From Berberis thunbergii (taxonomy: Eukaryota > Streptophyta > Magnoliopsida > Ranunculales > Berberidaceae), in contig QNQO01000592.1 of NCBI GenBank assembly GCA_003290165.1, positions 558,001 to 622,000 of the forward strand: a DNA stretch of 64,000 bases, read 5' to 3'. Positions 34,201 through 46,200 of the stretch are shown piece after piece; position 1 is the first letter of the stretch, and the number at the start of each line of letters is the position of its first letter. Both the position numbers and the translations under genes were made by a program. The notes beneath the pieces were generated by a model that did no database searches, was not told the origin of the DNA, and saw only the letters and a list, made by a program, of their open reading frames with translations.

Positions 34201-37200
34201 CTAATTTAGTGACATGCGGACGAACATCCCGAACAAAACAAGTGCTACCAAAGATCTTCGGGGTAATAGGAAACAATGACTTATCGGGAAAAAGGATTTT
34301 GTAAGGTATCTCACCATGAAGAACAGAGGAAGGCATGCGATTAATGAGAAAACATGCTGTAGAGACGGCGTCGGCCCAAAAAGGTTTAGGAACATGCATT
34401 TGAAATAATAGAGCTCGTGCTGTTTCAAGAAGATGTCTGTTTTTACGTTCTGCCACACCATTTTGGGATGGGGTATCAACACATGAAGTTTCATGAAGTA
34501 TGCCATTCTGAGTCATATAGGACTGAAATAAAGCTTGTGTATACTCTTTAGCGTTGTCACTTCGCAAGGTGCGAACGGACACATTAAATTGAGTTTTAAT
34601 TTCAGCACAAAATGCACAAAACAGGGAATACAACTCAGATCGTTTCTTCATCAAATATAACCAAGTAACACGAGAATAATCATCCACAAATGTAACAAAA
34701 TACCTAAACCCAGGTTTAGACAAAATAGGACAAGGACCCCAAACATCAGAATGAACCAATTCAAAAGGAACACTAGCACGTTTATTGACTCTAGGACTTG
34801 AACTAAGACGATGATGTTTGGCAAACTGACATGACTCACAATGTAATGAAGACACCTTATTATATTGAGGACAAAGCTTTTTGAGTAGAGGGAGAGACGG
34901 ATGACCTAACTGACAATGAGCTTCGAAATGAGACGTGACACTGGAGCAAGCAACAGAACTCGGCATCGGTGTATCAAGAATGTAGAGGCCTCCAGACTCA
35001 TGTCCTTTACCAATAATCTTCTTCGTCGTAAGATCCTGAAATAAACAATGATCAGGGTAAATGAGACACAACAGTTAAGATGACGAGTAAGCTGGCTTAC
35101 AGAGAGCAAATTAAAGGATAAATGAGGTAAATGTAAGACAGAGGACAGAGATAGCGAGGGGGTAGGATTGATGGTGCCAGACCCGCGAACACAAGATGGT
35201 GATCCATCGGCTAAAGTGACGGTAGAGGTAGAAGCATGGGATTGAAAAGAAGAAAATATACTAGAATTACCTGTCATATGATCTGTGGCACCAGAATCAA
35301 TGACCCACTTGGAAGATGATGAGAGAAGACAAACATCGGGTTTACCTGAATTGGCAATAGCTGTGACAGAAGGAGAGGAAGACTTGAGTGCATTAAAAAG
35401 ACCCTAAAAATGTCCCAACCAGACTTGGGGTCTATGTCAACCAAGGCCTTGTATCAAAGCTATAATGTATTCCTCAAACAGATCTTCCACCTGTCTTTTC
35501 TGTTATTTAGTCAATCTCAAAGGCTAAAATCGTTATTTGGTGTGCCCTAGCTCAAAAGGGTTGTCATATTTTTTGAAGGGAAATTTTTTAAGAGGCACAT
35601 GGATTCTCAGGAAGGATTAAAATGTCTCCCAGAAGTCCTTTAAATGAATAGCAAGGCTGTAGAGAAAGATCCGGGCAAGTGAAATATGAGTCTACCTGCA
35701 AACTTAAGATACTTTGTCCAATGTCATGAGGCCCGACGCAAATGTATTGTTCATGTAGAGATTTGATCCATTTGGAAAATTAAGCTGAATATTGGATGCC
35801 TAATCATTTCTCTCAAGGAGTTATAGTGTGCCTTTTTTAATTACTTAGAAGTGTTTTTTTGTCTGTATTATTTCGCATCTGTTATTTTCTCATATAGCTT
35901 ATTTAAAAATTTTGACTTGCGTAATTTGAATTCGGCAACTGAACTTACAGTGTAAGCACTTTATATGGTTTGCCTAAGCTGATCAAGGTTTCTGTCTAAT
36001 CACCTATACAGAATTTTACATTATCACTTTATGTTTTAAGCTTGATGAATGTTTATTCTGTTAGCAGGACTAGTTCAGATACCAGAGGGCCACACCGTTC
36101 AACTGTTCCTACACCTAAAACAGCCCCCACTGTAGTAGAAGACCCCTTTGTAGTTTTAGAGTCGGATTCTGCTCCATCACATGCATCCTCAGGGTTATTC
36201 TCAGAACCGTTGGAACAAACTGATAAGCCTAGCAGAACTGGAAGAACAAAATCTGATGCCTCATCTCCTGGAGGACTATTTGATGACATGGATCCACTTG
36301 GGTTTTCAAAATCAGTGCCATTTTCGTCCGAGGCAAATGACAGGGAAGGAAGCCATTCAAAAAATGGAAGAAACACGTCATATACACAAAATTCTGTTGG
36401 GGAAGAATCATCTGAGAGATCTTTTGCTGAAACGGCTGAGAGCGTCTCCCGAAAGAAGGCACCTGTTGAAGATTATCATGAATCTCATGAAACACTATTT
36501 GACATGCCTACTGTTTCAATAGATTCACATAAAGCTTTTGCTCGAAATGGATCTCGTCCTTATGCAAATGCTAGTCCTACTGAAACTCATTCACAGGTGA
36601 TATCTCCTAATTCTGAAGATAATTTAGAAGCAGCTGATGATGTATGGCTCACTGTCTCTGAAATTCCTCTTTTCACACAACCTACAAGTGCTCCGCCGCC
36701 TTCAAGACCCCCTCCTAGACCAGCGCAGTCCTCGAAGACAGTTAAAGGTTCTTTCTCTGCTATAAATTTAAAGAAGGCTAATGAGTTCCCTTCTTTCTCG
36801 AGTTTCAGTCAGAACTCTCGGAGACCTGAAACGATTCCTGATTCAGCGAAGAACTCAGGTATTTCATCCATGGAGGAACTTGAAGATTTTGCCATGGGTA
36901 GGCGTCAAAGTAATGATGAACGCGTTGAGACTCCTTCCAGCGAGGAAGATGTAGAGACAAATTCAGCTGCTGCAACAGCTGCTATGAAGGAGGCTATGGA
37001 TAGAGCTGAGGCGAAGTTTAAGCATGCTAGGGAAGTGAGGGAGAGAGAAAATGCAAAGGTTGTTAGGAATGGAGGAGTCCAGCAAGATAGAGATGAGAAG
37101 GCTACGCAAGATGCAGAAGAGAGAGAGCATAGAGAAAAACAGGAGAGATTAGATCGTGAACGAAGAGAAAGAGAGGATAAAGAAAGAGAACAAAAGAGAC

Positions 37201-40200
37201 TTGAGAAAGAGAGAGAGCGAGCACGGGAAATTGAGAGGGAGAAGGCTAGACAAGCTGTGGAGAGGGCTACAAAAGAAGCGCGTGAGAGGGCAGCTGCTGA
37301 AGCTCGCCAAAGAGCTGAAAGGGCTGCTTTTGAGAGAGCCAAATCTGAAGCACGAGAGCGTGCTGAACGCATTGCAGTTCAAAGGGCACATGCTGAAGCA
37401 CGTGAAAGAGCAGCAGCAGAGGCAAGGGATAGAGCAGAAAGAGCAGCTGCAGAAGCGAAGGAGAGGGCTAATTCAGATGCCAGGGAAAAGGCAGCCGCAG
37501 CGGCAAGGGCTGAGTCAGAAGCACGTCGTCGAGCAGAAAGAGCTGCTGCTGATAGAGCAGCTGCAGAAGCTCGAGAGAGGGCTGCTGCAGAGGCTCGCGA
37601 AAAGGCTACAGCTGCTGCAAGAGGGAATCAAAACAAGAGCAATGAAAATGATCTTGAGTCATTTTTTGGCATGGGTAATAGACCAAGCAGTGCCCCAAAG
37701 TCAAGGACGCCTCCTACAGTGAGTGCCTATCCATGCGATCTTTGTGTGAACATCAACTTTTCCTTGAAAATGTATGAATAATATCATTTATATTTGTGCC
37801 TCAGGATTCTTCATCACATCCACAATTCCATAGCAGAAGTGGGCCAGAAGGAGCCCAGTGGTCATCTACTGGAACCTCATCCACCATGAGGAAGGCATCT
37901 TCCGTGACAAATATCGTTGATGACCTCACTTCAATATTTGGAGGTAGCCTTATATTTGAATCGTAACTTTCACAAGTAACCCTGTAAATATTTTCTAAGT
38001 TTAGTCTATAACACTAATGGTGTAAAACTTTTCCTCCAAAACAGGAACAACCCAATCATCTGGTGGAGAATTTCAGGATATTGAAGGTGAAACTGAAGAA
38101 AGACGGAGAGCCAGATTGGATCGCCACCAAAGAACTCAGGAGCGTGCTGTATGTCATTTCTCATCTATGGCATTTCTCAGTCTTGATCTAGAGTGCATTT
38201 TATGTTAGATTTGACACTTTCTGTAACAATAAATTCTGGTTAGGAATTTTTTAATTATTAAGCATCTCTGTCAGAAAAAAGCGTTGGCTGAGAAGAATGA
38301 GCGTGACCTTCATAATCAGAGGGAGCAGGCTGAGAGACATGTAAGTTTTTTACATCCTAATGATTAGACACAGTCAATGAAATGCATTTCTTCTTTGTGC
38401 AATATTCTTCAGCTACTGAATATTCTTTACCTTTGTGAAGTTTCTATTCTAGAGGAATACCTGTTCACCATTTGAGCAACTTCTTTTTACATCTCCCCCA
38501 TTTTCTTTGCATTAATTTCAGAGGTTTGCGGAGACATTGGATGCTGAGATAAAGAGGTGGGCTGCAGGGAAGGAAGGCAATTTGCGCGCTCTTCTGTCGA
38601 CATTACAATATGTGCGTTTTCTTGTCTACTGTTATTCTGTTGTTTGCAGCATAACTGATGATTATATTTGTTCATGAGTTTATTTTTCTCCATTGAATTT
38701 TTTGGATCTATACTGTCCATGATATCACATGCATATATGTAGGATCTGGTCTTTGGTGTCTTTAATTCTTTATAGATGCGTATTCAACCAACCTAGTTGA
38801 ACTGTTTGAAACCTCAAAGTATCCTGTAGCTTTCAAAATATCATTTGAGGGTGTAAATAATTCTCAAACATGTAAGGTCACATGAGCTGAAGGTTTCTTT
38901 GTGTAATGGGTTTTGAACAAAGTAACTTAGATGGAGTCATGTATCCTATTCGTGATGGTTCACTTTAGCTGGATACCAGAATAGGAAACTGATTATTAAT
39001 AATATAACAAACAAGGCAGCTAGTTAATCCCAAATTTGAAAATGGATACATGATTATGTAGGTCACCAAAGGCCTGCAATATGGATCACATCAACAAATC
39101 ATAGCTTCATAGAATCACACGGTTCGATTTCATCAAATCGTAATATCGCAATAAAATGCAAATCCCGCAACCCACAACGAGCGTGAAAATGGCTGGATTT
39201 CTATCAGATAAGAAAGAAGAAAGCGAGAAAAAAGAACAGTAAAAGGAAATAATACCATTTTCCACATCTTCATTTGAAATTCTGACTACCATTAGCTTAT
39301 AAAACAAAAATTGTACGTTGGTTACCACTTCTCCATTGCAGGTTCCCCATAAAAGAATAAACTGGCGCAGGTGTGTGTTTACATCACTTGCATGAAAATT
39401 TTATAGGGTTCATGTTCAAAGAAGAACAAATGGATCTACTTGGCCCAAGTTTCAATTCAAGAGGTTGGATCCAAGTTTCAAAAACATAAAATTAGTTGAG
39501 ATGGGTTGCTTAAGGAAATCTTGACCAACTTTACACAACTTTAGACCAAGTTTTATATACATGAAATATAATAATTTAATATAGTTTAAATCAAAATGGA
39601 CTACATACATATAATTCCAAGTATTAACACAACAAATTAGTCTGGTTAAGTGTTAGTCAACCAAATATTGACATTGATGACACATTTAGAATTTCGTTAT
39701 GCTATATTTTATAATAAAACTTGAATCTTACTATTCATGATTTAAATTCCGATTCGAGTTAAAAAAGAGGCCCATATGATTTTCAAATCAATTCATGCTT
39801 TGACAACCTATGTTTCTCTTTTTTCTCCACCGAGGCTGAATGTCATTGCATATTCGAAAGAGATACGATGAAACCCCCAATACAAGAAAAGGAAAAGGAT
39901 ACATCCTACTTCGTTTCTCCGGAAAGCCTCTGTGTCCTCCGCCTGATTTAGCCTTTCCATTAGATCAGAAATCAAATCTCCTATGAAAATGAGTCTTCCT
40001 CTGATTCATGGAGCTCCATATCGTCAAGAACTCTTTATCTAAACACATCCTCTTGCGACCTCCCATACAAAATTCGTCTAACCTTCACTCAGTGGCCTGT
40101 ATTTGTTTTCCTTACATCTCTAACACTTACTTGGCAAAAACCCAATTTCCTCACAAGTGTCTTCAAGAATAACATTCAATTTACAGTCCAAATGGTAAAA

Positions 40201-43200
40201 AAACCTCGACACCGAACTTTGCACCCTCCTTTTAGTTGTTGAAGTTCAGTTGGTAGACTAAGCCCACTTACACATTTGACCACTTAGAAATTATAATAAG
40301 TAGTTCTGTGACCAGCCCCATCTGAAAGCTAGCTTCAGAATTGTCATTGCACACCATTCCCGACTCATCTCATCAGACCTGGTCTGTCACACCTGTCACA
40401 CCTTGATGGTGAAGCGTTCCATGTCCTAGGATCCAGTTGTCAACGCTTCTTTAAGGTGCCCATAAATATTTTTATTGATCAGCAAAACAACAGGGATTAA
40501 ATTTCATTAAGAGAAAAGAGCGAGTGAAAGTCTTACACATGTTAATGAGCCATATACTACTCTCAGAAAAGTTTTGCCCAATCGAATTGAAAATGTATGC
40601 ACTGAATTGATAGTCCTCACTCGTCAGGTGAGTCCTCATAACCACGCTACACAAGTTCTCAGAACCTTCTTTTTCCTACTTGCTTTCGCACCTTCCTCAT
40701 ACTCTCTGATTACCTTCGAGATCCATATTAAACCCACTAACCAGCATATGAAAGTGCCAAAGCTTTGGAGAGACTTGTCAAGAAAGAAATGAGTAGTAAG
40801 TTTACTAAGTTTTCATCTCGACAATTTGGTTATATGTTGAAGTTTTGTGTATCGTAAATTTATTACTGGATGAGAAACTTAATGGTTCTCATGAACGATA
40901 TTCTGTTCTTCTCTAATGAAATGCAATTTTACTTCTCAAATATTCTGCTGAAATCTCATTATGTGGAGATAGTTAAGAAATTTCTGATCTCTTATTGTGC
41001 ACCAGCATATCACTAAATAACGATCTATTCTTCATTGTGTATTTTTCCGCTGAATCATTGTTGCCACTAGCTGACTGCCTTTGTGTTTGAATGATGAACA
41101 GGTGCTTTGGCCTGAATGTGGTTGGCAGCCTGTTTCTCTAACTGATTTGATCACTTCGGCTTCGGTGAAAAAGGTATACAGAAAGGCAACCTTGTGTATC
41201 CATCCTGATAAGGTACAACAGAAAGGTGCCAATCTACAACAAAAATATATTGCAGAAAAGGTGTTTGACCTCCTTAAGGTAAGTTATTACTGCTTAGGCA
41301 TTTTGGTTATTGGCTCATACTAGCTTACTGATATGAATAACACTAGGCTAGAGAGACCTTACCCTCTAACGGCTCTAATCCACTGCATACAAATCAAACA
41401 AAATAATGGAGCAAATACAGAAGCTAACGTCAAAGTTTTATTCTTCCTCTATTTATTGTTTTAATGCAGTGTAATAAATAGACGTTTGTGAACTTAATGA
41501 GCTGTACTTACTAAAACCAGGGATTGCTGCAATAACCTTCGAATGTGCCAACATGTCCTGTAATTTGAACCCGGTCATAGTTGTGCATGTACACCCGCAT
41601 CTGCTTAGACCACTTGTCAAATCCAGTGACAGAAACACTTTAGTTACCTATGGAAAGATAATATCAGGATTCAAAAATATGCACTTAAGCTATCCTTTTG
41701 GAAGGAACCAATGTGACAGACAGACCTCTATAGTGCCTGCCTTGTGTATTCAAATCATAACAAAAAGTTTAATTATAAAACGCGGGGCGGGGGGTGTGGG
41801 GGGGTTTGGTTTGGGCGCCGAAAGTTAAAACTCCCAAAAAATAGTGATTTATACTTAACACTTCACAGGACAAAAGGCCATCATTGTTCATTTCAGCTCC
41901 CTGTAATCACCGACATGATGATTACAACTAATTTTCTCAAACTGAAGCAACCAACAAGTCTAATGGTACATAAAAAAGATGTCCCATTCAAACCATTTTT
42001 CCCCTAACGCAATCATGTGTTATAGTGTTTACCTTTTTTCCTAGCCCAACGATGTCTTTCAATGTTTTTGTCTAACCTATTATTTCTTCTTTTTCTTCAA
42101 CCATATATTAGAGATACATGGACGCCAATTACAATCTAGGTAGTTTACTCGGAACAGGGCAAGAGAACGAGTTTATAAAAATGTGATTCAGTGATTTTTA
42201 CTTAGCTTGGGAAACTCGACAAGTATATGTAAACTTGATGGAGTTTTCATTACTTGGACTCGTGGAATAACCCGCTTCAACTCGTTGGGTCATTTTTTTT
42301 TTTACTAAAATTTTTTCCCCTTACCCACCCAAACCTTAGAGAAAAGAGGAGGAAATCAAAAAAGACAATAGAGAGTGCGAGAGTGCGAGAGGGACTGCGA
42401 GAGTCGTCTATGCTCGTGGTTGCCACTCAACACAGCTTGTCTGTTGTTCCTACTCAATGTAGTAGTGGTTGTGACTGTTGTTGTTGCTGCAATTTTTGTT
42501 GTTGGCTTGTTGCTGCACCGAGTCTGCGACTGGTGTTGGTGGTGGTAGCAGCTGATGGTTGTTGGTTGTAATTTTAAAGCTAATTTCCCTCTTCTTCTTC
42601 TTCTTCCATCCTCTTTCTTCCAATTACAATCAACTGATTTCTCAAGTTCCTCTCCAGTTCGGTGTTCTTAAAAAATGGCTTAGGCGCCCGAGAGATGCCT
42701 AGATTAATGGCTGGGCGGGGTGAAAATCGGGCAGGCAGGTTCTGGGCGGGGGTTGGGTGGTCTGGACGGGTTTAGATCTGGCGGGTTTTCTTGTTGCAAG
42801 TGACAATCAACTGGGGTGCAAATAACCCCCATAGATCTCTCTCCTTCCCATCAATCTAGGGTTTTGCACATTTGCAATTGCCTAGCAAACTTTGAAGAAG
42901 AAAAGAAAAAGAGGAAGGGAAGAAGAAGAGGAAGAAGAGAGAGACTACTATTGAAGGAAGAAAAAAGAAGACGAAGTCACCCATTCTCACTCCCCTCCAC
43001 TGCACCTGATCAACACTGATCCAGACCCTCGACGACCCTCCACAAGCGCTATTTTAAATGGGGATTTGGGGAGTTGAGAGAAGAGATTAGAAAGAGAAAT
43101 GGGTTGGTGATGTAGTCTTAATGGTGAAAACTAAGACTGAGTGTATATTGTGTAAGGTAGTCTGGTGGTGAGGGTGAGACTGAGAGGAAGGAATGAGGCT

Positions 43201-46200
43201 GGAGTCACTGGATTGAGGAGTGAGACTGAGGAGAGAAGTCATTTTCTTATGTTGTCTTAATTTGGGGTTCATTTCATTAATTGTCACTTGTCAGGTGAAA
43301 CACTCAATTCATGAATTTATGGTTCATTTGTATATGATTCCAATTCAGCATTTGACATTTTGGCTTCTCCTCCTCACCCTTGTCTTTTCTTTTCTTTCAT
43401 TTCAATATTAATTTTTATTTCCTACTTTTGATTTTTGAATTTTGATTTTTTATCTCCATTTGATCGTTTGTGTTTTGGATTAAACATCTGACATTTGAAC
43501 TAGCTTAAAAAATGATTCGATAACTCAGTAACAAATCAAATCAATGACGGATGTATAATTTATAATTCAATGAGATTAGATTGTTTTTACGGTGTGCTTG
43601 TCAGCAAGTCCAACCACTTTTTCGATTTGTAATAATATGTAGGCTAGGCGCCCGTTCCAAAAACTCTACTTTTACATGATAAAAGATAAATTATAATAAT
43701 AATAAAAAACCGCCTAGGCGCCTAGATGCTAATCCCCTGCTCACCGCCCGCCTATCGCCTAGCAATTTTTAGAACATTGCTCCAGTTAGACAAATTGATT
43801 AATCAATTTATTTAAGCCATATTCACATGCATATCAAATTCTATGATTTTGCTAATGAAGTGTTCCTAGGTGTAGATGTAGAAGTTTTGTTATTGGGATG
43901 AATCATCAGAGTTTTGCAGATTAATCCCCAAGTATTCGGTAAACTCGATACTCGACCAAATTGTTACCAAGTAGCGTGTAACCTACCTGTATTATGATAG
44001 GGGTGTCCTATAGATGTTACCCCATTTTAATTGGAGGTGTCAATAGGGGCACAAAACATTTCTCTGCGAAATAATCAAGTCCATATATCTCAAACGTATG
44101 GTTGTAGAAAAAAAAGCAAGAATAGGTTTGACAAGACACTAAAATACATGGTTAGATTAGGAGAAAAAAATGAGAATTGGCAAAACATTACATTACATGG
44201 TTGGGTTAGGAGGGAAAATAAATGGTTGTGTTTGTTGCCCTATTGTGCGATGATTACTAGGAGCCTAACTAAACAATTATCAGCCATTGTCTTAGGGCCT
44301 GGATGTTGCCATGAGGCTATGTTATCACTTACACCACTTAATTAGCGTTCTATTGCCAACACCAGGACGAATACCGATATTAGTGTTTATTAGCGTTGCA
44401 TGAAAATAAAAATGGGTCGTAGCCAAGTGGTAAGGCAAGGGGTTTTGGTCCCTCCACGAATGTTACAAACCGCAATGTATCAAAAAGGGAAAGCAGAAAC
44501 TATATACCTCAAATTTAATATTTGCACCCGTTTTAAAGATATAATGCCTTTTGAGATGTGAAGTGGGAGAGAAGGGAAGTAGCTTTTCAAGCGATAGCGA
44601 CAAGTGCACTAAGGGTTACATTTATAGTTGCATTTGTAATGAAAGTGATTTCCTTGAACCTGAAATCCTTTGCTAATTTATAAGTTCTTTCGTTCTGTAT
44701 CGGAAAATAAGAATCGGCTAACTCTGTGCTAGCAGCCGCGGTAAGACAGAGGATAACCCCCAACCACATCACCGTTCAATATTTCTTGGCCCACACCTGG
44801 GCACTAGGTCCTATTAAAAAAAAAAGAAAATCTAAACGTAGAAAAGTTTGACCTTGTTGACATTGGTGGTGTTAGTTATGAAAAAACCCACTTATGTGGT
44901 GTACGCGATAACTGGTTGGCAACATCCAGACCCTTGTCGTATTGGATTTGAATTATAAAATTTGGGGAGTTTAAACCCAAATAGGGGTGTTGAAAACCAT
45001 TTGAGATATCATATACAAACGTCAAGAATTACACTGTCACACGATGTTTTGCTTCTTTTCTTTTTCTTTGTGCTTTTATATTGCTTCCTGCCAACCATTC
45101 CTATAATGTATCTTGTACAAATGTCAAGAACGTGATCTTAAGACACAGTCACATGATTTGCTAGAATTGGGAAAGCATAGATTATATGTTTCTCCAGAAC
45201 GTGGATTACAAAGAAGGAAAAAGGAAAAAAGAGTCCGGAAAATTAGATTTTCTAAAAAGGAATATAAAACTAGAGAATTAATGATTTCCCCATTTTAGCC
45301 TATCACGTGATGGTGTATGCGGTTTTGGTGGCCCTAGTTTTCTAGCCCATAGGTTTGAAAATGTTGTTTTTCGCCCTAAAGTATAGGTTAAGTTCTAGTC
45401 GCTTCAGTCATTACATAGATTGTTAACATGATAAGTGATGCATAAAAGATGTCTTGCTTAAATTCAGTCAACTTATCCATTGGTATTGTGATAACATGAA
45501 TTTAAGTCGAGGTTGGCAAAAAATGGCTGAATTACAAACCTATTTTTCTGCACCGTGTCTTTGATCACTAGTAACTAATCCCTTCCTCGTGTCCTTACAA
45601 AAGTTGGTATGTTTGCTTAAGATTGTTAACACGAACAAGGGATGCATAAAAGATGTCTTGCTTAAGCACAACCAACTTATCCATGGGTATCGAGAAAACA
45701 TGAATTTAAGTCGAGGTTGGCAAAAAATTGCAGACCTATATTTCTTTACTCGCTAGTAACTAATCCCTACTCACGTCCTTACTAAAGTTGGTATGTTTGC
45801 TTAAGGTCACAAATTCTTCTATTTCGAGCATACTATATGGTGAACTGAGACAACGTTAATTGGTATGTCCTCACCAACATAGTTCTGGTTGTGAAAGCAT
45901 AAACTGTATCATGAATTGTAAAGGCACATAAAAGAACGTTAAACTGTGAAGTATATCATAACCTAAATGTGATTTCTCATAAAATTTCAAAATTTTATGA
46001 AATATTTCTTTTTTTCAAGTTATCGAAATTTCTTTCGAAATCCAAAATATTTATTTATTTCATTGGACCAATCATAATGTTCGTACATTTTAACCCATTA
46101 TAACCTTAGTTTAATATTAAGATTTTGTTATTATGCAATATGTAGTTTATATAAGTTTATGAATCTTGTCGAACTCTTGATTTAGTATATAAGAGTTTAT

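Larger units (their letters stand above)
31981..35404 (-). mobile_element. 5'-truncated Ty1/copia retrotransposon, antisense in intron 1
   Basis: On the - strand the element begins abruptly in the protease region at about 35404 and runs through protease, integrase, reverse transcriptase and RNase H to a purine tract and one LTR (32168-31981). No 5' LTR, leader or gag is present and no target duplication can be checked. Orientation opposite to the host gene means its LTR polyadenylation signal is not read in the host transcript, which may be why it is tolerated. Confidence 0.9.
28279..36067 (+). other. Auxilin-like intron 1 (7789 bp)
   Basis: Besides the LINE and copia remnants, 28279-30760 and 35405-36067 show no recognisable genes. 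29117-29158 is a poly-C/poly-A junction. The acceptor is TTAGCAG at 36061-36067. Confidence 0.9.
44295..44933. mobile_element. TIR element enclosing plastid DNA fragments
   Basis: A 639-bp element. The left end GGGCCTGGATGTTGCCA and the right end (- strand) GGGTCTGGATGTTGCCA continue as weaker inverted similarity (TTATC, TACACCAC) for ~45 bp. An 8-bp duplication with one mismatch flanks it: TTGTCTTA (44287-44294) and TTGTCGTA (44934-44941). The interior contains pieces of plastid trnQ and rrn16. The superfamily is uncertain: the duplication size suggests hAT, the GGG start does not. Confidence 0.75.

Noticed and set aside
35404..36067. Missing 5' LTR and gag of the antisense copia
   Set aside because: No TGTCACAG...TAATAACA sequence or primer site was found between the protease region and exon 2.
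36905..37372. 155-aa open frame on the - strand, Ser/Leu/Ala-rich
   Set aside because: Mirror of the Arg/Glu/Ala coiled coil in auxilin-like exon 2. Repetitive codons keep the complement open.
37156..37722. 188-aa open frame in another + frame
   Set aside because: Frame-shifted shadow of the same coiled-coil region. The splice-consistent frame is the one joined to the other exons.
42254..42571. 105-aa frame rich in Cys, Val and Ser
   Set aside because: Composed of TTGTTG/GTTGCT simple repeats within intron 7. No domain, no splice context.
44413..44460. Functional tRNA gene
   Set aside because: Only the acceptor 5' strand, D-arm and anticodon arm are present. No T-arm or 3' acceptor strand follows.
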